This document shows, piece by piece, positions 25,757-38,500 of a stretch of DNA of 64,000 nt. Source of the stretch: Latrodectus hesperus. Its lineage: Eukaryota; Arthropoda; Arachnida; Araneae; Theridiidae. The notes under the pieces were generated by a model. It saw only the letters and a program-made list of their open reading frames with translations, searched no databases and was not told where the DNA came from. The translations under genes were made by a program, and so were the position numbers. The stretch spans positions 76,113,609 to 76,177,608 of the forward strand of contig CM075853.1 in NCBI GenBank assembly GCA_037975125.1, read 5' to 3'. The first letter of the stretch is position 1, and each line of letters starts with the position of its first letter.

Positions 25757-25886
25757 ATGAAAAGAACATACAATATGAAAAGGTTACGCAAATCATTTTC
25801 ATTAGAGCTCCTTACTGGCATTACAATTAAGCAAAATGTCGCTGCTGCTACTGGATTAGTTTTATCAATTGCGTTGCTTCATGTAG
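25757..25886 (+). CDS. sDscam: Dscam-type cassette B3, leader exon with unusual long N-terminus
   Basis: The only ATG-initiated frame that enters the Ig exon correctly starts at 25757 (43 codons plus one base), with an internal in-frame ATG at 25775. It has a basic N-terminal part (MKRTYNMKRLRKSF) and a hydrophobic end TGLVLSIALLHV before GTAG|GTAAGT. Other leaders have 14-19 codons. The ATG at the position matching the other B leaders (25836, 233 bp after the box) is in a different frame and stops after seven codons. A frame-changing indel followed by use of an upstream ATG would explain this. Function as a signal peptide or signal anchor is possible but unproven. Confidence 0.6.
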
Positions 25887-26275
25887 GTAAGTTGTAATTT
25901 TTTTTATTATAAATATATCATCTTTTGAATAGTAAAAACAGACATTAGATTTGAACATGCTATTTGGAAAAACTATTATTACATAATATTCCTTTGAAAT
26001 TTTATAAAATTAGTTACCGAAATTTTATGCGTTGAAATCATTATTTTAAATAAAATATTTAGTTTTTATTGACTAAGAATGTACTTTGGATTTCCTTGAT
26101 TATTTTATTCTTTTGCAACTAGGATTCTTAGTTACGTAAATAAAGATTGAATAAGAATAATTTGTTTTAAAAATGTTAAATTCTAAGGAATATTAAGAAT
26201 AATTTAATGAAGGAACTTTTTAACATCAAATTTTGAAATTAATAAAGCTTATAATCTTGTATTAATTTATTTCAG

Positions 26276-26572
26276 TTTATGGCAAACAAGAAGCTCCAAT
26301 TTTGAATCCAATTGTTATACCCCCAAATTTAGCTCTTGGAGATCGGACAGTCCTTTCTTGTACTATAAAAAGAGGGAGTTTGCCCATACAATTTGAATGG
26401 TATCACGATTATAAAGTCATATCTGAAAATGAAAATTACAAAATATCCAATTCTGATATAGCGTCGCAGATTTTGATCAATGAAATTATGGCACCAGACA
26501 TTGGTAACTATACATGCAAAGCGAGTAATGCATATGGACAAGATTCAAAAACAGAATCAGTTTTCCTTGAAG
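26276..26572 (+). CDS. sDscam: Dscam-type cassette B3, Ig-domain exon
   Basis: 99 codons, phase 1-1, from TTTATTTCAG to GAAG|GTATGA. Opens VYGKQEAPILNPIVIPPNLA. The Ig core is Cys29 (LSCTIKRG), Trp42 (FEWYHD) and Cys81 (DIGNYTC). The B-type tail is KASNAYGQDSKTES, ending VFLEG instead of the usual VIIEG. Its reading frame is open, so the domain itself is intact although its leader is unusual. Confidence 0.9.
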
Positions 26573-28309
26573 GTATGATTCGTTTTAAACAGTTTTGTAT
26601 TTAGTATTTCTGTAATGCATGCTGTTTGCTAGTGTTGCAGTTATTTATCTGAAATAAATTATTGTAATCTAATAGAATGTCTATGCTATTTACTTTTATA
26701 CTACATAAATTTGATTTCCTTAAATTTAAACCACAGTGACTTATGTTTAAAATTCACTTATATGATTTTAATGTATTTAAAATTATGTGCCTGATAATTA
26801 TTATTGTAATTGAAAAATTATTCTATATATATTCTCCATATTAAAATGTCTTTTATGAAATAATATAGTCTAATAATAAAATATTCTAAAACACAATTAA
26901 TTTTACTCTCTGATATGTCTACAAGTCTGATCGTCAAAATACCGTTCTAATAGTACTCAGCTGATAATGAAATGTGAAATACGATAGAATTTATTTTGAG
27001 AAATAATTTATTATATTGCAGATAATAGAAATTGAAGCAGTTATTGATAGATGTTTTATCACTCTATTCGAGATTAGAGTGTTTATGTGACATATATAAT
27101 GTTTTAAAATTACATAATATATATGGTATACTTTTAACTTATTTTGAACATACACTGATATTAGAAAAACTTGCGACTGTATTGTACTGTTTACATTTTC
27201 CTCTGTCTCGTACTTTCATAATATGTGAACTATATATCTAGACAAGCTTCAGCATTCTGAAATATTTTTTATGTTGTATATTAAAATAGTAGTAGAATAA
27301 TATCATTTTAGTATCACAGTTTTGATAACATATGAAAGCAGATATACAGAGGAATACACTTAACTACATTGAATATATGAATACTTGAATTACATTGACG
27401 CTGTTACTTGACACTTTTATGTAACTCATTTGATTCAATATGAAATTTTTAAAAGAAAAGCACAATTTACCTCATTGTATTTGGTTTATTAGTATTAAAA
27501 AGCTTTAAATTATATTTTTATGAACGTTATAATTATATTTTTTTCTTTTCTTTTCTATGTAACGTTAATTCATTCTTTTAAAGCAATTAATGCTTACAAT
27601 TTTGAGTTTGTAACATGAAATGCTATATTTGTATATTTAGCGCCATAATGATTTTAAAAAATGTGTACAAAAACTGAAATGTAAAATAATATGGAATTTT
27701 TTTCATCAGAGAAATTTTTTATTACGCATTTCTAAAAAAACCTACTTTTCATGTTTACAAAGATATTGTGCTCATAAAAGTACGTTCAGATAGATGTTTT
27801 GTGTTCTAAACTGCAACCATTTAGATAAAAATTAGTTACATAAAATTGAACAATCTTAAAAAATGCTCTTCATAACATACTGTTCTCGTTTTGAAAGGTT
27901 GCTGGTGTTTATTTGTTTTAAGCATTCTCAAAATCTTTCAAGAAAAATTGTTCTTAAAGTGTTCATACTGAAAAAAACGAAAGAAAATAATTTTGATAAT
28001 GTTAGACGCATAGCTAAAAACATGTAACATTCTATACATTCAAATACTACCGAATTTAATGTTTATATCATTATCGGAGCTTTTCTGTATGTTTTTCAAT
28101 TTATCCTGTGTTTTATGACTTTTATTATTAATTAATAACTGTTTATTAAATAATAAAATAAACAGTTGTAATAATTATTTAGTCAATGTTTTAATATAAA
28201 TTGCACCAATTTAAAAATATTATTTTAATTTTTTGGGGAAAATTTGCTTAAACTCTGGAGAAAAATAATCTGAAAACTAATTTTCCTTTTCAAATTACTT
28301 TTGCAATCA
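26573..28309 (+). other. B3-C4 spacer
   Basis: 1.7 kb, about twice the B-to-C spacers later in the array. Contains one isolated TGGCGCT core on the minus strand at 27638-27648 and an AACTGTTTATT inverted repeat around 28137-28168. No exon seen. Confidence 0.5.
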
Positions 28310-28327
28310 GACGATATGTGGCGCTGC
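28310..28327 (+). promoter_or_regulatory. cassette C4 promoter box
   Basis: GACGATATGTGGCGCTGC with C-type flanks: ACTTTTGCAATC upstream and TATACCA downstream, matching C6, C9 and C12. It lies 224 bp upstream of the leader ATG. Confidence 0.75.
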
Positions 28328-28550
28328 TATACCATTTCTTCTGATATTTACATTGATGAGAGTTATAAATAAGTTTTAAGTCTTAACATTTCTACTAATA
28401 TTATTTTCAATTTGAAAAATGTTTTTGCGTGTACTAAATAATCCTGTATTATGATCTTGTTACTAATTACAAATTATATCCACGTCAAGATTTCTCTCTT
28501 GTTTATTTCAAAGACATCTAAATAGGCAGTTTTATCCATTCATAAATAAA

Positions 28551-28602
28551 ATGGCGAAGCTATTATGGAAAATCATTCTATTTTCAAGTTTATTAATGAA
28601 AG
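28551..28602 (+). CDS. sDscam: Dscam-type cassette C4, leader exon
   Basis: MAKLLWKIILFSSLLMK, 17 codons plus one base, ending ATGAAAG|GTAAGA. The start context ATAAAATGGCG is the same as in the other C leaders. Two Lys before a hydrophobic core fit a classical signal peptide. The intron to its Ig exon is only 249 bp, as in all C cassettes. Confidence 0.85.
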
Positions 28603-28851
28603 GTAAGATGTCCTTTTTATTCTCATACTTTATTTATATCAATAATAATTATATATATTTATTAATTGAATATTTCCATGCTAAAAGAACAGAATAAGTT
28701 TCAATATTCATTATATATAATAGATATTTGCTAATTGTAATTAATGTTAAAAATTATAATCTATATGCTTATATTTAAAACTTTTCTGACACATTTACTT
28801 TGGCAAAAATATGTTTCATTATTTTAATAAGCTTTCTTTCAATAATTAAAG

Positions 28852-29148
28852 GTAACTCTGCAGATGATCACCCCGTTTTGAGACCAATGTTTGTTCCAGT
28901 GAATTTAGCTGTTGGTGATATTACAGAATTGTCTTGCACTGTTAAAAGAGGATCTCTTCCGGTCACATTTAAATGGTTTCATAATGGAAAGGAGATACAG
29001 TCTCACTCAAAATATAAAATTTCAAACTCTGACGGTAGTTCACATATTTATATTGGGGAAATTCAAGCATCTGATATTGGTAATTACTCATGTTTCGTGG
29101 AAAATTCGTTTGGACATGATCAAAAAACTGAACTCGTTGTTATTGAAG
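28852..29148 (+). CDS. sDscam: Dscam-type cassette C4, Ig-domain exon
   Basis: 99 codons, phase 1-1, from TAATTAAAG to GAAG|GTAAAG. Opens GNSADDHPVLRPMFVPVNLA. Cys29, Trp42 (FKWFHNGKEIQSH) and Cys81 (DIGNYSC). The C-type signature is CFVENSFGHDQKTE. It is the most diverged C copy (VPVNLAVGD against VPMNLALGD in the others). The open frame runs upstream across the acceptor into a hydrophobic stretch, but that has no ATG, so the two-exon model is kept. Confidence 0.9.
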
Positions 29149-32100
29149 GTAAAGAATTTTATATTTTAAATACACTGAACTCCCAGTTATTATATTGATT
29201 CAAATATCCTTCTATAAATGACAAATTTATAGTTGGTTTAAATTATTTGCCTTTATGTAGTTGTTAATTTATAAATATTTTACTTCCAATAAGCATATTA
29301 AATTTTAAATATTTATGACAAATTAAAGTTACAAGTGAATCTAAAATATGTGATATTTTGTGAACAAATTGTAATATTTTCAAAATTAATTTGTGTGTCA
29401 AAATTAATTCGTATAGTTGAATGTCACGTCAAAATGTGTAAATCTATGAAGTTGGTATCAAAAACATGTAAAAAAGTTACCCATAACATATGATAGCAAA
29501 TAAAGTTCAGACAGTTTATTACTTATTACATAACCTTATATATGTGTAAGCACATAAATAGCCTTAAAGGATTTTTGATACTTATGCATAAGTTATATTA
29601 AATGTTATTTGAAATTTGTATTTTCAGTTTTATTATATTACATTTTAAATTTATAAATTATTATCATTATTGTAATTTCTATTTATTCAATAGTACAACA
29701 TATTTTTACAAATACATTTCTCCAAAAATCTGCAAAATGGAAACATTGTTTTACATTAATAATTTTATCCAGATTTATCCGAACTAATGTCGCTGTACAT
29801 ATAGTTATAAAATATAATTTTATATATTATCATAACTGTAAATATAGAATTAGAAAATTAGATCACCGCGCTGAGAAATGAAAATTTTATAAAAAATATC
29901 GTTTATAAATTATAGCACTTGTATGCAAGCACATGTTATAGATTTGGTTATAAATACCTCAAATCTTACACGCTCAATGTTAAAAAAGGTTTTCTTAAAC
30001 TATGAAAACATGTTTCATCTGAGCATAAAGAACTACACCGATTGCTTTAAAGAAATATTCTTAATTCTTCCTTACACTGGTTAACCGTTGAATGTATATA
30101 TGTTTGAATTTGTGTGATATTTAAATATATATTTTTAAATTCTATAAATAAATGAGTACCCTTCATGAATAAATTGTTATGTTTCAAATGTATTATTTCT
30201 GATTTAGAAATTATTATAACTTTGTTTAACATCTTTAATGCGATTTGTGAAGTATTACACAAAATTGAAAACTGTTTTGTAATGGTTAAATTCATGTTTA
30301 CCTGGTATAACTTACACTCCTTTAAAAATATAGAAATTATTATAAATGAATACAAATTTTATCATAGGTACTCGACATTTTATTTTACATATATTTAAGG
30401 TTCTTGTTTTGTTTTACATTTATAAGTAAACCATAAAATTCATGCTTATGTGTTTTGCTTGTGTTCCTATAGTTTTGGAAAATTAATGTTACTTCCTTTT
30501 CAGAAAAACATCTTCAAAAAAATCTGATATTTATTTTAAAAATAAATCTTTAGATACGAATCTATAAGCTAATTCTATTTTAAGAAAAAGAGGTTCGATG
30601 GATCATCATAAATTACGATAACGTAGAATGAACGCTAAGTTGCATCACGTTTTCCACTGGAGTCACTGTACTTGCCGTCATCATCAAGGTATTATTAACT
30701 TATTTTAATATTACTTATTATAAAACTATTTATTTTAATAACAATTGTTTTATTAAAATGAATGTATGTTAATGCAACCACGATGAGTGTTTATAATAGG
30801 ACCATATTTATTGATATTAAATCATTTAAATATTTCTTCCTCACATACTCTTTTCTAATATTATATTATTTATGCCGCAATTTGCTTGTAACTCATGCGA
30901 TAAATTCTTTTCGCAACAGTTATTAATAGGTAATATATGAATCTTACATCTTTTTTGAAAACCTTTCTCTATAAATAATAGTTTATTTAATATTTCTTTG
31001 ACGTTTCATTGAAATAAGGAAAATAATATGAATTCCTCTAAGTTGAACGAGCTTTTTCAATTAATAAAAATGAATAATTAATGATAATAAATACTTTAGT
31101 TAATATAAAATAAGTAGTTAATCTTGAAACACTTCTTAAGAGCATTTAAAATTTAAAATGTTTCAAAAAAAATTAAATAACCGTAGGATTTTATTCCAAA
31201 TACTTACATATTTTAAGTTTTCGTTTCACGTTACTTTAAAAGTCTTTTTAAGTTATAAAAAATTTTAAGTTATTGAAAATTTCATTTTGAAAAATCAAAT
31301 AACAATATAGACTTAATGATAAAGTATGCAAATATGAGAATGAAATGAACTCGAAAGTACTTCGGATTACAAGCGATTTGTAAATTTTATTTTTCAGCAC
31401 ATTTTGTGAAGGTCTTGTAAATTTTTGTTCTAAATTTATATTTAAAATTAGATATTTCACGATTTTTTAAAAAAAATGTTCTTAAGTAATTGGAATATTT
31501 GTCAAGAAATTGTCTCTTCATTTACGAAAACAAAGGTAACGTCAAGGTTTGCGCTGATTTCGTCAAGGCTTCTTTGTTTTGCATTTCTCATTATTCTCTA
31601 TCCTAAGCATTAGTGTAAATGAATCTCGAAAATCATTTGCTCTCTGTAATATTGAACAGATTTATCTTTCTGTATTCATTATTTGTTTGAAAATATTAAA
31701 CAATAATTTAAAAATTAAAATTTCTTTCCAATGAAAATAATTGCATTCATCAATTACATTTTACGTAACATTAAAAGTTATTTCCCTATTAATAATATCA
31801 ATCAAAAATATGGTGCATTGTCATACATATATTGTTATGATGCAGACAATATCGAAAATTTAAGGTAATTCATATTTTTAATAAAACAAAAAATTTATAT
31901 CTTTTCTTATTATTTTCAATCAAGTTTCATATTTTATGCATTTTCATAAATCGAAACGTAGAAAAGCAATCTTTTATAAGTAAATATTGCACATTTCACT
32001 CTACAAATATCGTATGTACGTAATTTATAATCTTATGTCGTGGTAAACCGATTATTATGATTGTTGGTGAATAGCTCTACCAAAAATAGTTTTTTTCTAA

Positions 32101-33224
32101 TAACACCATAATTTGAATAAGTTTCAAACATTTGTAAATAATATTTAAACAAAATAAGTATCTCACAGGTGAAAATTCATGCTTTTTCTTTGAAATCAAA
32201 GCTCTCATGTCGTGTTATTAAGAACTTCCAACCCCCTATATTTATATGTTTGTAGTCATTATTTGTATGTTATTTTTATGATTTTAATCATCGTGCAATG
32301 TTAGTCATCAAGTCATTATTGAATCAAAAAAACTCTTTCATTCAGTAAGACCATTCAGTGAAAACGTTTTCACATCTATTCATATGTTATACATCATATA
32401 TCCTCTTACCCTTCATACATAGATATAGAGCATTTAATTGTTTTTATTGTCTGAAACCAAAAAGTTATGAGTGATTAGTTTAAAATAAAAATTCAGGCAT
32501 TGTTTCTTAAATTATAAAATATTTCTGCAGTTTAATTATTTCATTTTGAATATAAAAAAATACAAATTAAACTTAATTCATAGATATAAAGCTATACAAT
32601 CAAAGATAAATGTGGTTAGTATAAAAAATATCCTTAAAATTTTCTTTTTTATTATATAATTAAATATATTAAAATATATTACAATTTAAGTCACATGTTG
32701 ATCACATAAAATTGCATTTCATAAATAAAATTTTGCTTAAAAGAACAAAAACATGCATATAACTTCAGTGACAATTTATTTAAAATTTTATGTATAAAAT
32801 ATTGAAAGCGTTTGATAAAATATTTATAAATATAAAATTAATTAAGTATTTCAATTCAAAATGAAACGTTATGCATAATATTTAGTTGCAAAATTAATAA
32901 TGTAAACAGAAAATAGATGAACTTTTTATTTATTTAATTTTTTTAATATAGATATATACTAAATTACATATTTCAATTTTTTATTTCCTTACAGAATTTC
33001 TTAGAATAATCACGTTATTAAATTTCAATATCTCATTAATTACTAATTTCAATTTATTATTTTTATTTTTCTGTGGCATTTAATTTATCTTAATATTAAA
33101 TTTATTTAAAAATCGAAACTTATTCCTTACAAATTACGCAAAAAAATTAAAAAATATTCAATATTTTATCTAAAAATAATATTTATTAAAAAATTTTGAA
33201 AAAATAAATATTACTTCAAATTTC
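29149..33224 (+). other. C4-A5 spacer
   Basis: 4.1 kb, the longest spacer in the array. Mostly AT-rich. An unusually GC-balanced island at about 30590-30690 ends in CATCATCAAG|GTATTA, a possible exon edge, but has no convincing long ORF. No promoter box or Ig relic was found. Confidence 0.45.
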
Positions 33225-33242
33225 ATCGATATGTGGCGCTGC
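33225..33242 (+). promoter_or_regulatory. cassette A5 promoter box
   Basis: ATCGATATGTGGCGCTGC with the A-type downstream flank GTTCC. It lies 222 bp upstream of the leader ATG. Confidence 0.75.
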
Positions 33243-33463
33243 GTTCCTATATGTGTGCTCTTATTAGTTATATAAATGTTTATTTTGCATTTCAATCATA
33301 GGTATACATTAAACTACCCATGAAATACATATATTAGTAATGTACAATTTGGCTTGATATTCCAATAATATTGAAATTTTTTGTTCATTGAATTTCAAAA
33401 GTGATCTGTGGTGCACAAAATTGTTTCTCCCTATTATTGTACTTTTGTGATGAAAAATCTGCA

Positions 33464-33512
33464 ATGACGCTATATGCTTTGATCTGGTTTACGATTATAA
33501 TTCTTCAAAAAA
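33464..33512 (+). CDS. sDscam: Dscam-type cassette A5, leader exon with GC splice donor
   Basis: MTLYALIWFTIIILQK, 16 codons plus one base. The position homologous to the donor of other leaders reads CAAAAAA|GCAAGTAA, so the intron would begin with GC instead of GT. GC-AG introns are a known minor class and the rest of the donor (AAGT) is strong. Without splicing the frame stops three codons later. Joined to the Ig exon the junction residue is Ile. An ATG at 33450 gives only a 5-codon uORF. Confidence 0.7.
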
Positions 33513-35253
33513 GCAAGTAACATATTGTTTTTCATTAAATGTATTTTATTTTTGAATTATAATTTAATCATACCCTGAGTAAAATTGCTTAAATAGTATA
33601 AATCTTTCTTATATTTCGTTCTTGTGAATGTAATTTATTATCTGACTTTAACATAAAATATGAAATTCATTTATATTTAATTAGAGAACTTTGTATAATG
33701 TATAACCGCATACAAAGCAATTTTTAGTTGCACAGAAATATATTTTGGTTAATTTTTACTTTTAAAATTTGAATTTCAATTATAACTTTATATCTGACGT
33801 AATTAGTTATAATTATAGTCATTTTTGTATTTGGAAATATTTGATCAGTCTTTAAAAAATGAATTCTATGCATTATTTAAATAAAGACAAAATACATTTA
33901 ATCAATAATAAGTCAAATACTTGCGAAAGCATTTAACAGGTTTTTAGTTATGTACAAATTCATCAATTATTAATATTGAAATATTATTATTAAACTGAAT
34001 CCAGGGAAATGCATCAAATGTAGAGTACTATTTACAACGTTAATAATGGTAATCAAAATGCTCTATTGATATCTTTTACGTTATAAATTAAAGTTCAACC
34101 TAAAGGAATTGATAATTATAACAAAATATTTCATTTAATAAGTATTTCAGATTTTTTCTTAAGAACTCTTTAATGCTTCCACTGAAATAATGTCTGAGTT
34201 ACAAATATAAATTTTATGAAACAATAACTATTTAAATATCACTTGTTTACACTTCAATTAATGTTTATAATTATTTTCCAATTTCGTTTTTAATTTCAAT
34301 TAGAGTTCTAACTAGCACCAGGATTATATTTCCATAAGATTAAAAAATTATTAACTGTAAAGTTGAATTTAAACTCTATTATTTATCAATTAATACCAAA
34401 GAAGGAAAGTGAAAAATGAAATTCACCCAAAATTAATATTGAGGATAACGATTCCCTGATTTAATTTATGAAATTGTATTCTAAATTTGGAAAATAAATT
34501 TTTCTTTACTGTCATTCGTAATTTAATTTATTAATCACCCATGAAATTCATAAAATAAGTTATTATACAAATCATTAAATACATTTGGGGAAATATTACC
34601 TTGTTTCGTTAGTTGAAACACAATTCTTATGCATAGGGTGGCTTATTTTTATCTAGAATTTTTTTAATTTTTTATTCAATTGATATATTTAGAAGCAATT
34701 TTATAAAATATTTCATTTTATAGTTTTCATACTACAAAATACTTTAATTTGTAATAATTTTCTTTCTTTTCTATTTGGTTTATACATATATAGACAATTT
34801 TTCAAGCAAATAATTATATAAATTGGTAAAATTGAAAAAATTGATTATACCGTATTTAATTTAGAAATTCTTTTATTCATTCTGGTTTATTCATCAAAAA
34901 TTATTTTCTCTACAGTTCTCTGTTTTGCATTCTTATTTATCCATGAATATATGATTACTTGCTCTTCAACGTTTTATAACATTATAGATTTCTACGAAAG
35001 AAAATGTTGTGGAATATTTTGCAGAATTGTTCTTTCATTGTAGATGTATGTCTAAAATCTTTATTGAGAAAAAATTAATTTACAACAAATTGAATATTTG
35101 AATTAAATAATTACATAATTTTATTTAAATTGTTTGCTTTTTCATAAAAAATTGGTAAATTAAAATCTTTGAAAAAATATTCATCAAAGTTAAATTTTTA
35201 TATTAATTTATATTATTACTGCTTCTTTTGATAACTTTTCTTCTACATTTCAG
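33513..35253 (+). other. cassette A5 intron
   Basis: 1.74 kb, GCAAGT to TTTCAG. AT-rich and featureless apart from the donor variant. Confidence 0.6.
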
Positions 35254-35550
35254 TTGAAGGGCGTGAAGAACCTCCTGTACTAAATCCCATTTTAATCCCA
35301 TCAGCACTAGCAATCGGTGACTTAACAGAGCTTTCTTGTACTGTCAAAAGAGGAAGTTTACCTATCACTTTTGAATGGTTTCACAATGGTGTAATGATAT
35401 CACAACACCAAAAATATAAAATTTCTAGTTCTCAGCTTACTTCTCTTTTCCATATAGGAGAAATAAGCTCTTCTGATATAGGTAATTATACATGCAAAGC
35501 AATGAATCGTTTTGGAGAAGACAGAACAAATATTCAAGTTCTTATAGAAG
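35254..35550 (+). CDS. sDscam: Dscam-type cassette A5, Ig-domain exon
   Basis: 99 codons, phase 1-1, from CTACATTTCAG to GAAG|GTAAAT. After the junction residue it reads EGREEPPVLNPILIPSALAI, so the PPNLA found in the other A and B copies is PSALA here. Cys29 (ELSCTVKRGSLP), Trp42 (FEWFHNG) and Cys81 (DIGNYTCKAMNRFGED). The A-type ending is VLIEG. It is closest to A10 in the MNRFGED part. The frame is intact, so use depends on the GC donor of its leader or on splicing from another leader. Confidence 0.9.
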
Positions 35551-38500
35551 GTAAATTGAGAATGGAAAAATCTAAAATCATCATTAACATAATTGCGTTT
35601 TTTAATTTACTTATTTTCCCACACACTTAATTATTTTCTGAAAAATTAATAAAATGTCTTAATATTTTTCAATAGAGAATCTTTATTGCTTAAATGATAA
35701 AACTTTTAACTCATTGAAAAATACTTTCTTGTTATTTTGCGAATAAGAATATATATAAATGACAATGTATCAATTTAGATTTCCATATTTGTATGTTTTA
35801 TGTTTTGCGATAACAAAATACGTTTTCATGACTTTTCGGTCAATTGTGATCAATAAATATAGGATTCAAGCCTCCTATATTTTAATAAATGTTTTTTCAT
35901 TCAAATGATCTTTACTAGAAATGTATTTATCTTTTTCTATATATTGAATAAATATTTCTGTATAAATGTATTTAATACTTATGATTCAACATCCAATTCC
36001 AATGTCTCTCTATTTGAAAATAAAAATTTCATTATTTATTAAAACATACTATTATTTTAAATTTAATACATTCCCTTGCATGTGTTAGGTTAGTATTGTT
36101 ATAAGACTTCATTTAATTACTTCTAAGTTTAAAATGTAACAAAATTTAAAATAATGGAATTTATTTTCTATACATATAGTCGCTTTCTTTAATAATAAAT
36201 GTCAATATAATTTGATTATGCCTGATAAAGCTGACTGTTGTGAATTTTTGTGTGTTAACGTGTGTTATCTATTATTCTTTACTAAAGCATCCTTTGAGTT
36301 CGCATGAAGACTTTAACATAATGCTTTGAAGCTCATTTTCTTAAAATAACAACTACTCTTTTAATTCCATTAAATGAAGAGTGTGAAGAGAATATTGTGT
36401 GAGAATAATTTTCTCACAAATTTATCGTCAACGCTATTCAAATAAAGAAAATTTTGGCATGTGATATCCATTCTTCTCCAATAGAGGTAAATATATGTTT
36501 TTACTCTTTTAAGCATACTCATAATATATAATCCTGATTTTAATTAAACATAAATCTAAATTTCTTATGGTTCCTTAATTATTTGTGTTTGTATTATTTG
36601 TTTTTTTAAAAAAAAGGATTTACAAATAAATTCAGTAAATTATCATTAAATTTTAAGTGTCTACAAATGCTTAGTTTTTACTATAATTTTAAATTTATTT
36701 CCATTATTAAAAAAGAATAAATTAAAATTTTTTAAAGTTATAATTGCCTAAAGATACATAAAAGACAATAAATAATTATACATTGTTTTTCAAAACTTCT
36801 GTTTTCATTTCAAAAACCTTATTGTTAAATCACTTTTCTTTATTTAAGAAAATAAATTTTACACTAACAAGTTTTTTTTTTTTCATAACGGTCTAATAAA
36901 AAAAAATTAGTATAAATATTCATAAATTTTTCTAATTTATTGAAAAATAGTTTCTTATTTCATATTTTACTATAATATTTACTTTTTTTTTTTCTTTTTT
37001 TTACAGATTCTGAAAAAACAGAATCTATCCATACCAACGTGAGTTATTTTACAGCAGAATTTAACTGGTGTAATATGAGAAAGAAAATATGTTCCGTAAA
37101 CTGCTCGGGAAAATTTACTTGTAGTATCTGAGTTGTTTCATAGCTAAAATAAATTGTATAAAAACTGAAATACAGACACAGAATTAAAAATCAAAAAACT
37201 TATCCGTTTTAACATGCATAATTAACATGTATGCTTGTGATATGTAAAGAGTATAGTTAAAAATCTTGTCATTAATAAAATGCCAATATTACTTTATTTT
37301 GAATATGATTCAATTTTCTAATTTCAATGTTCAAATTTTTACATCTAACTTTTTGCTTTATTTAATGAAAAATTGCACACTTTCTTTTTTATTTCTATAC
37401 CTTAGTTTTAATAAAAATTAATTCAAAATAGTTTTTAGTTGTCTTGTATTTTAAAAGTATTTTGTATTATAACTTCAAAAATAATTCAAGATTTTTGAAC
37501 TACTTAAGCTTGTTTTTACAACTCCAAGAATGTGTGTATGTCAAATGGAAAAGTGTTATAAATAATTTGTGCATAATTTTTGTTGTGAAATAGATACATC
37601 TATTTTTTTATTTAAATTGTAAAGTCTAAGAGTTTCAATGATTTTTGTATTTAAAAAATATTATACTTAGTATTTAAAAAATTCTAATTGATGAAGTTCG
37701 ATAATATTTATTGACATTTTTTTTATATATTTATGTATTAGTAAATGGGAATGTTTAATAAATTGCTTTAAATAAACTATGCAGTCTAGATATTTAATTA
37801 GGCTACTATGAAAACATATCAACCAGTATAATTCTTATTAAAATGTAAAAATACATTAGAAAATTGTGAATTTTTTTATGCATTACATAAATGAAACAAA
37901 ATGTATATTTGTAAATAAACTGCAATTTGTAACGGTTATATTTATAATTCTTAAAATATAAAAACTATTTTTATAAAGTGAACGGTGTTTTGTATTACAG
38001 AACTTATCCATTAAATGGTACTTAGTTGCATTAGTAAGATTGTTAACATTTAGTTATGTCTTTTTAAACTTAAATATGAAGCTTATTATTTAATGTATGA
38101 AAAACAAGTCAACTTGTTTGATATCCATATAAATAAACTTCTCATTTCTATAATACAAAATTGAATTATGGTATTCTTTCGTTTTTGAAACTTTTATGAA
38201 AATGCATTAAATCTTCTATATAATGCATGAAAATAAATTATTTTGAAGATATTATAAAATGTCAGAAATGTCATTTTAATGGTTAATTGATTTAATGTTT
38301 TCATTTCATTTTTGACTCATGCATACTATAAAATACATGCGCTTATTCACATTTACTGAATTTTTTAAATTTATTTAAAAATAATAGGAATATTTTCATT
38401 GCAACCATTTTAAAAACACGCAATGGAAATCAAACATTTTTATTGCATTGCATTGAGAAATTTTTTAAAGAAAAAGAAGTTACTTGATATGATTTTATTT

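Noticed and set aside
28800..28860. Apparent signal peptide fused directly to the C4 Ig exon without an intron
   Set aside because: The frame begins with TTG, not ATG, and the region is the polypyrimidine end of the intron. A separate leader exon with box and ATG exists at 28551.
30047..30398. Overlapping ORFs of 77 and 102 codons on opposite strands
   Set aside because: Low-complexity AT-driven translations in a spacer; no domain, no splice context and no counterpart in other C-to-A spacers.
36374..36490. ATG-initiated short frame ending at a GTAAAT donor, as the lost B leader
   Set aside because: The frame hits a stop before the donor, has no signal-peptide character and no box lies upstream.
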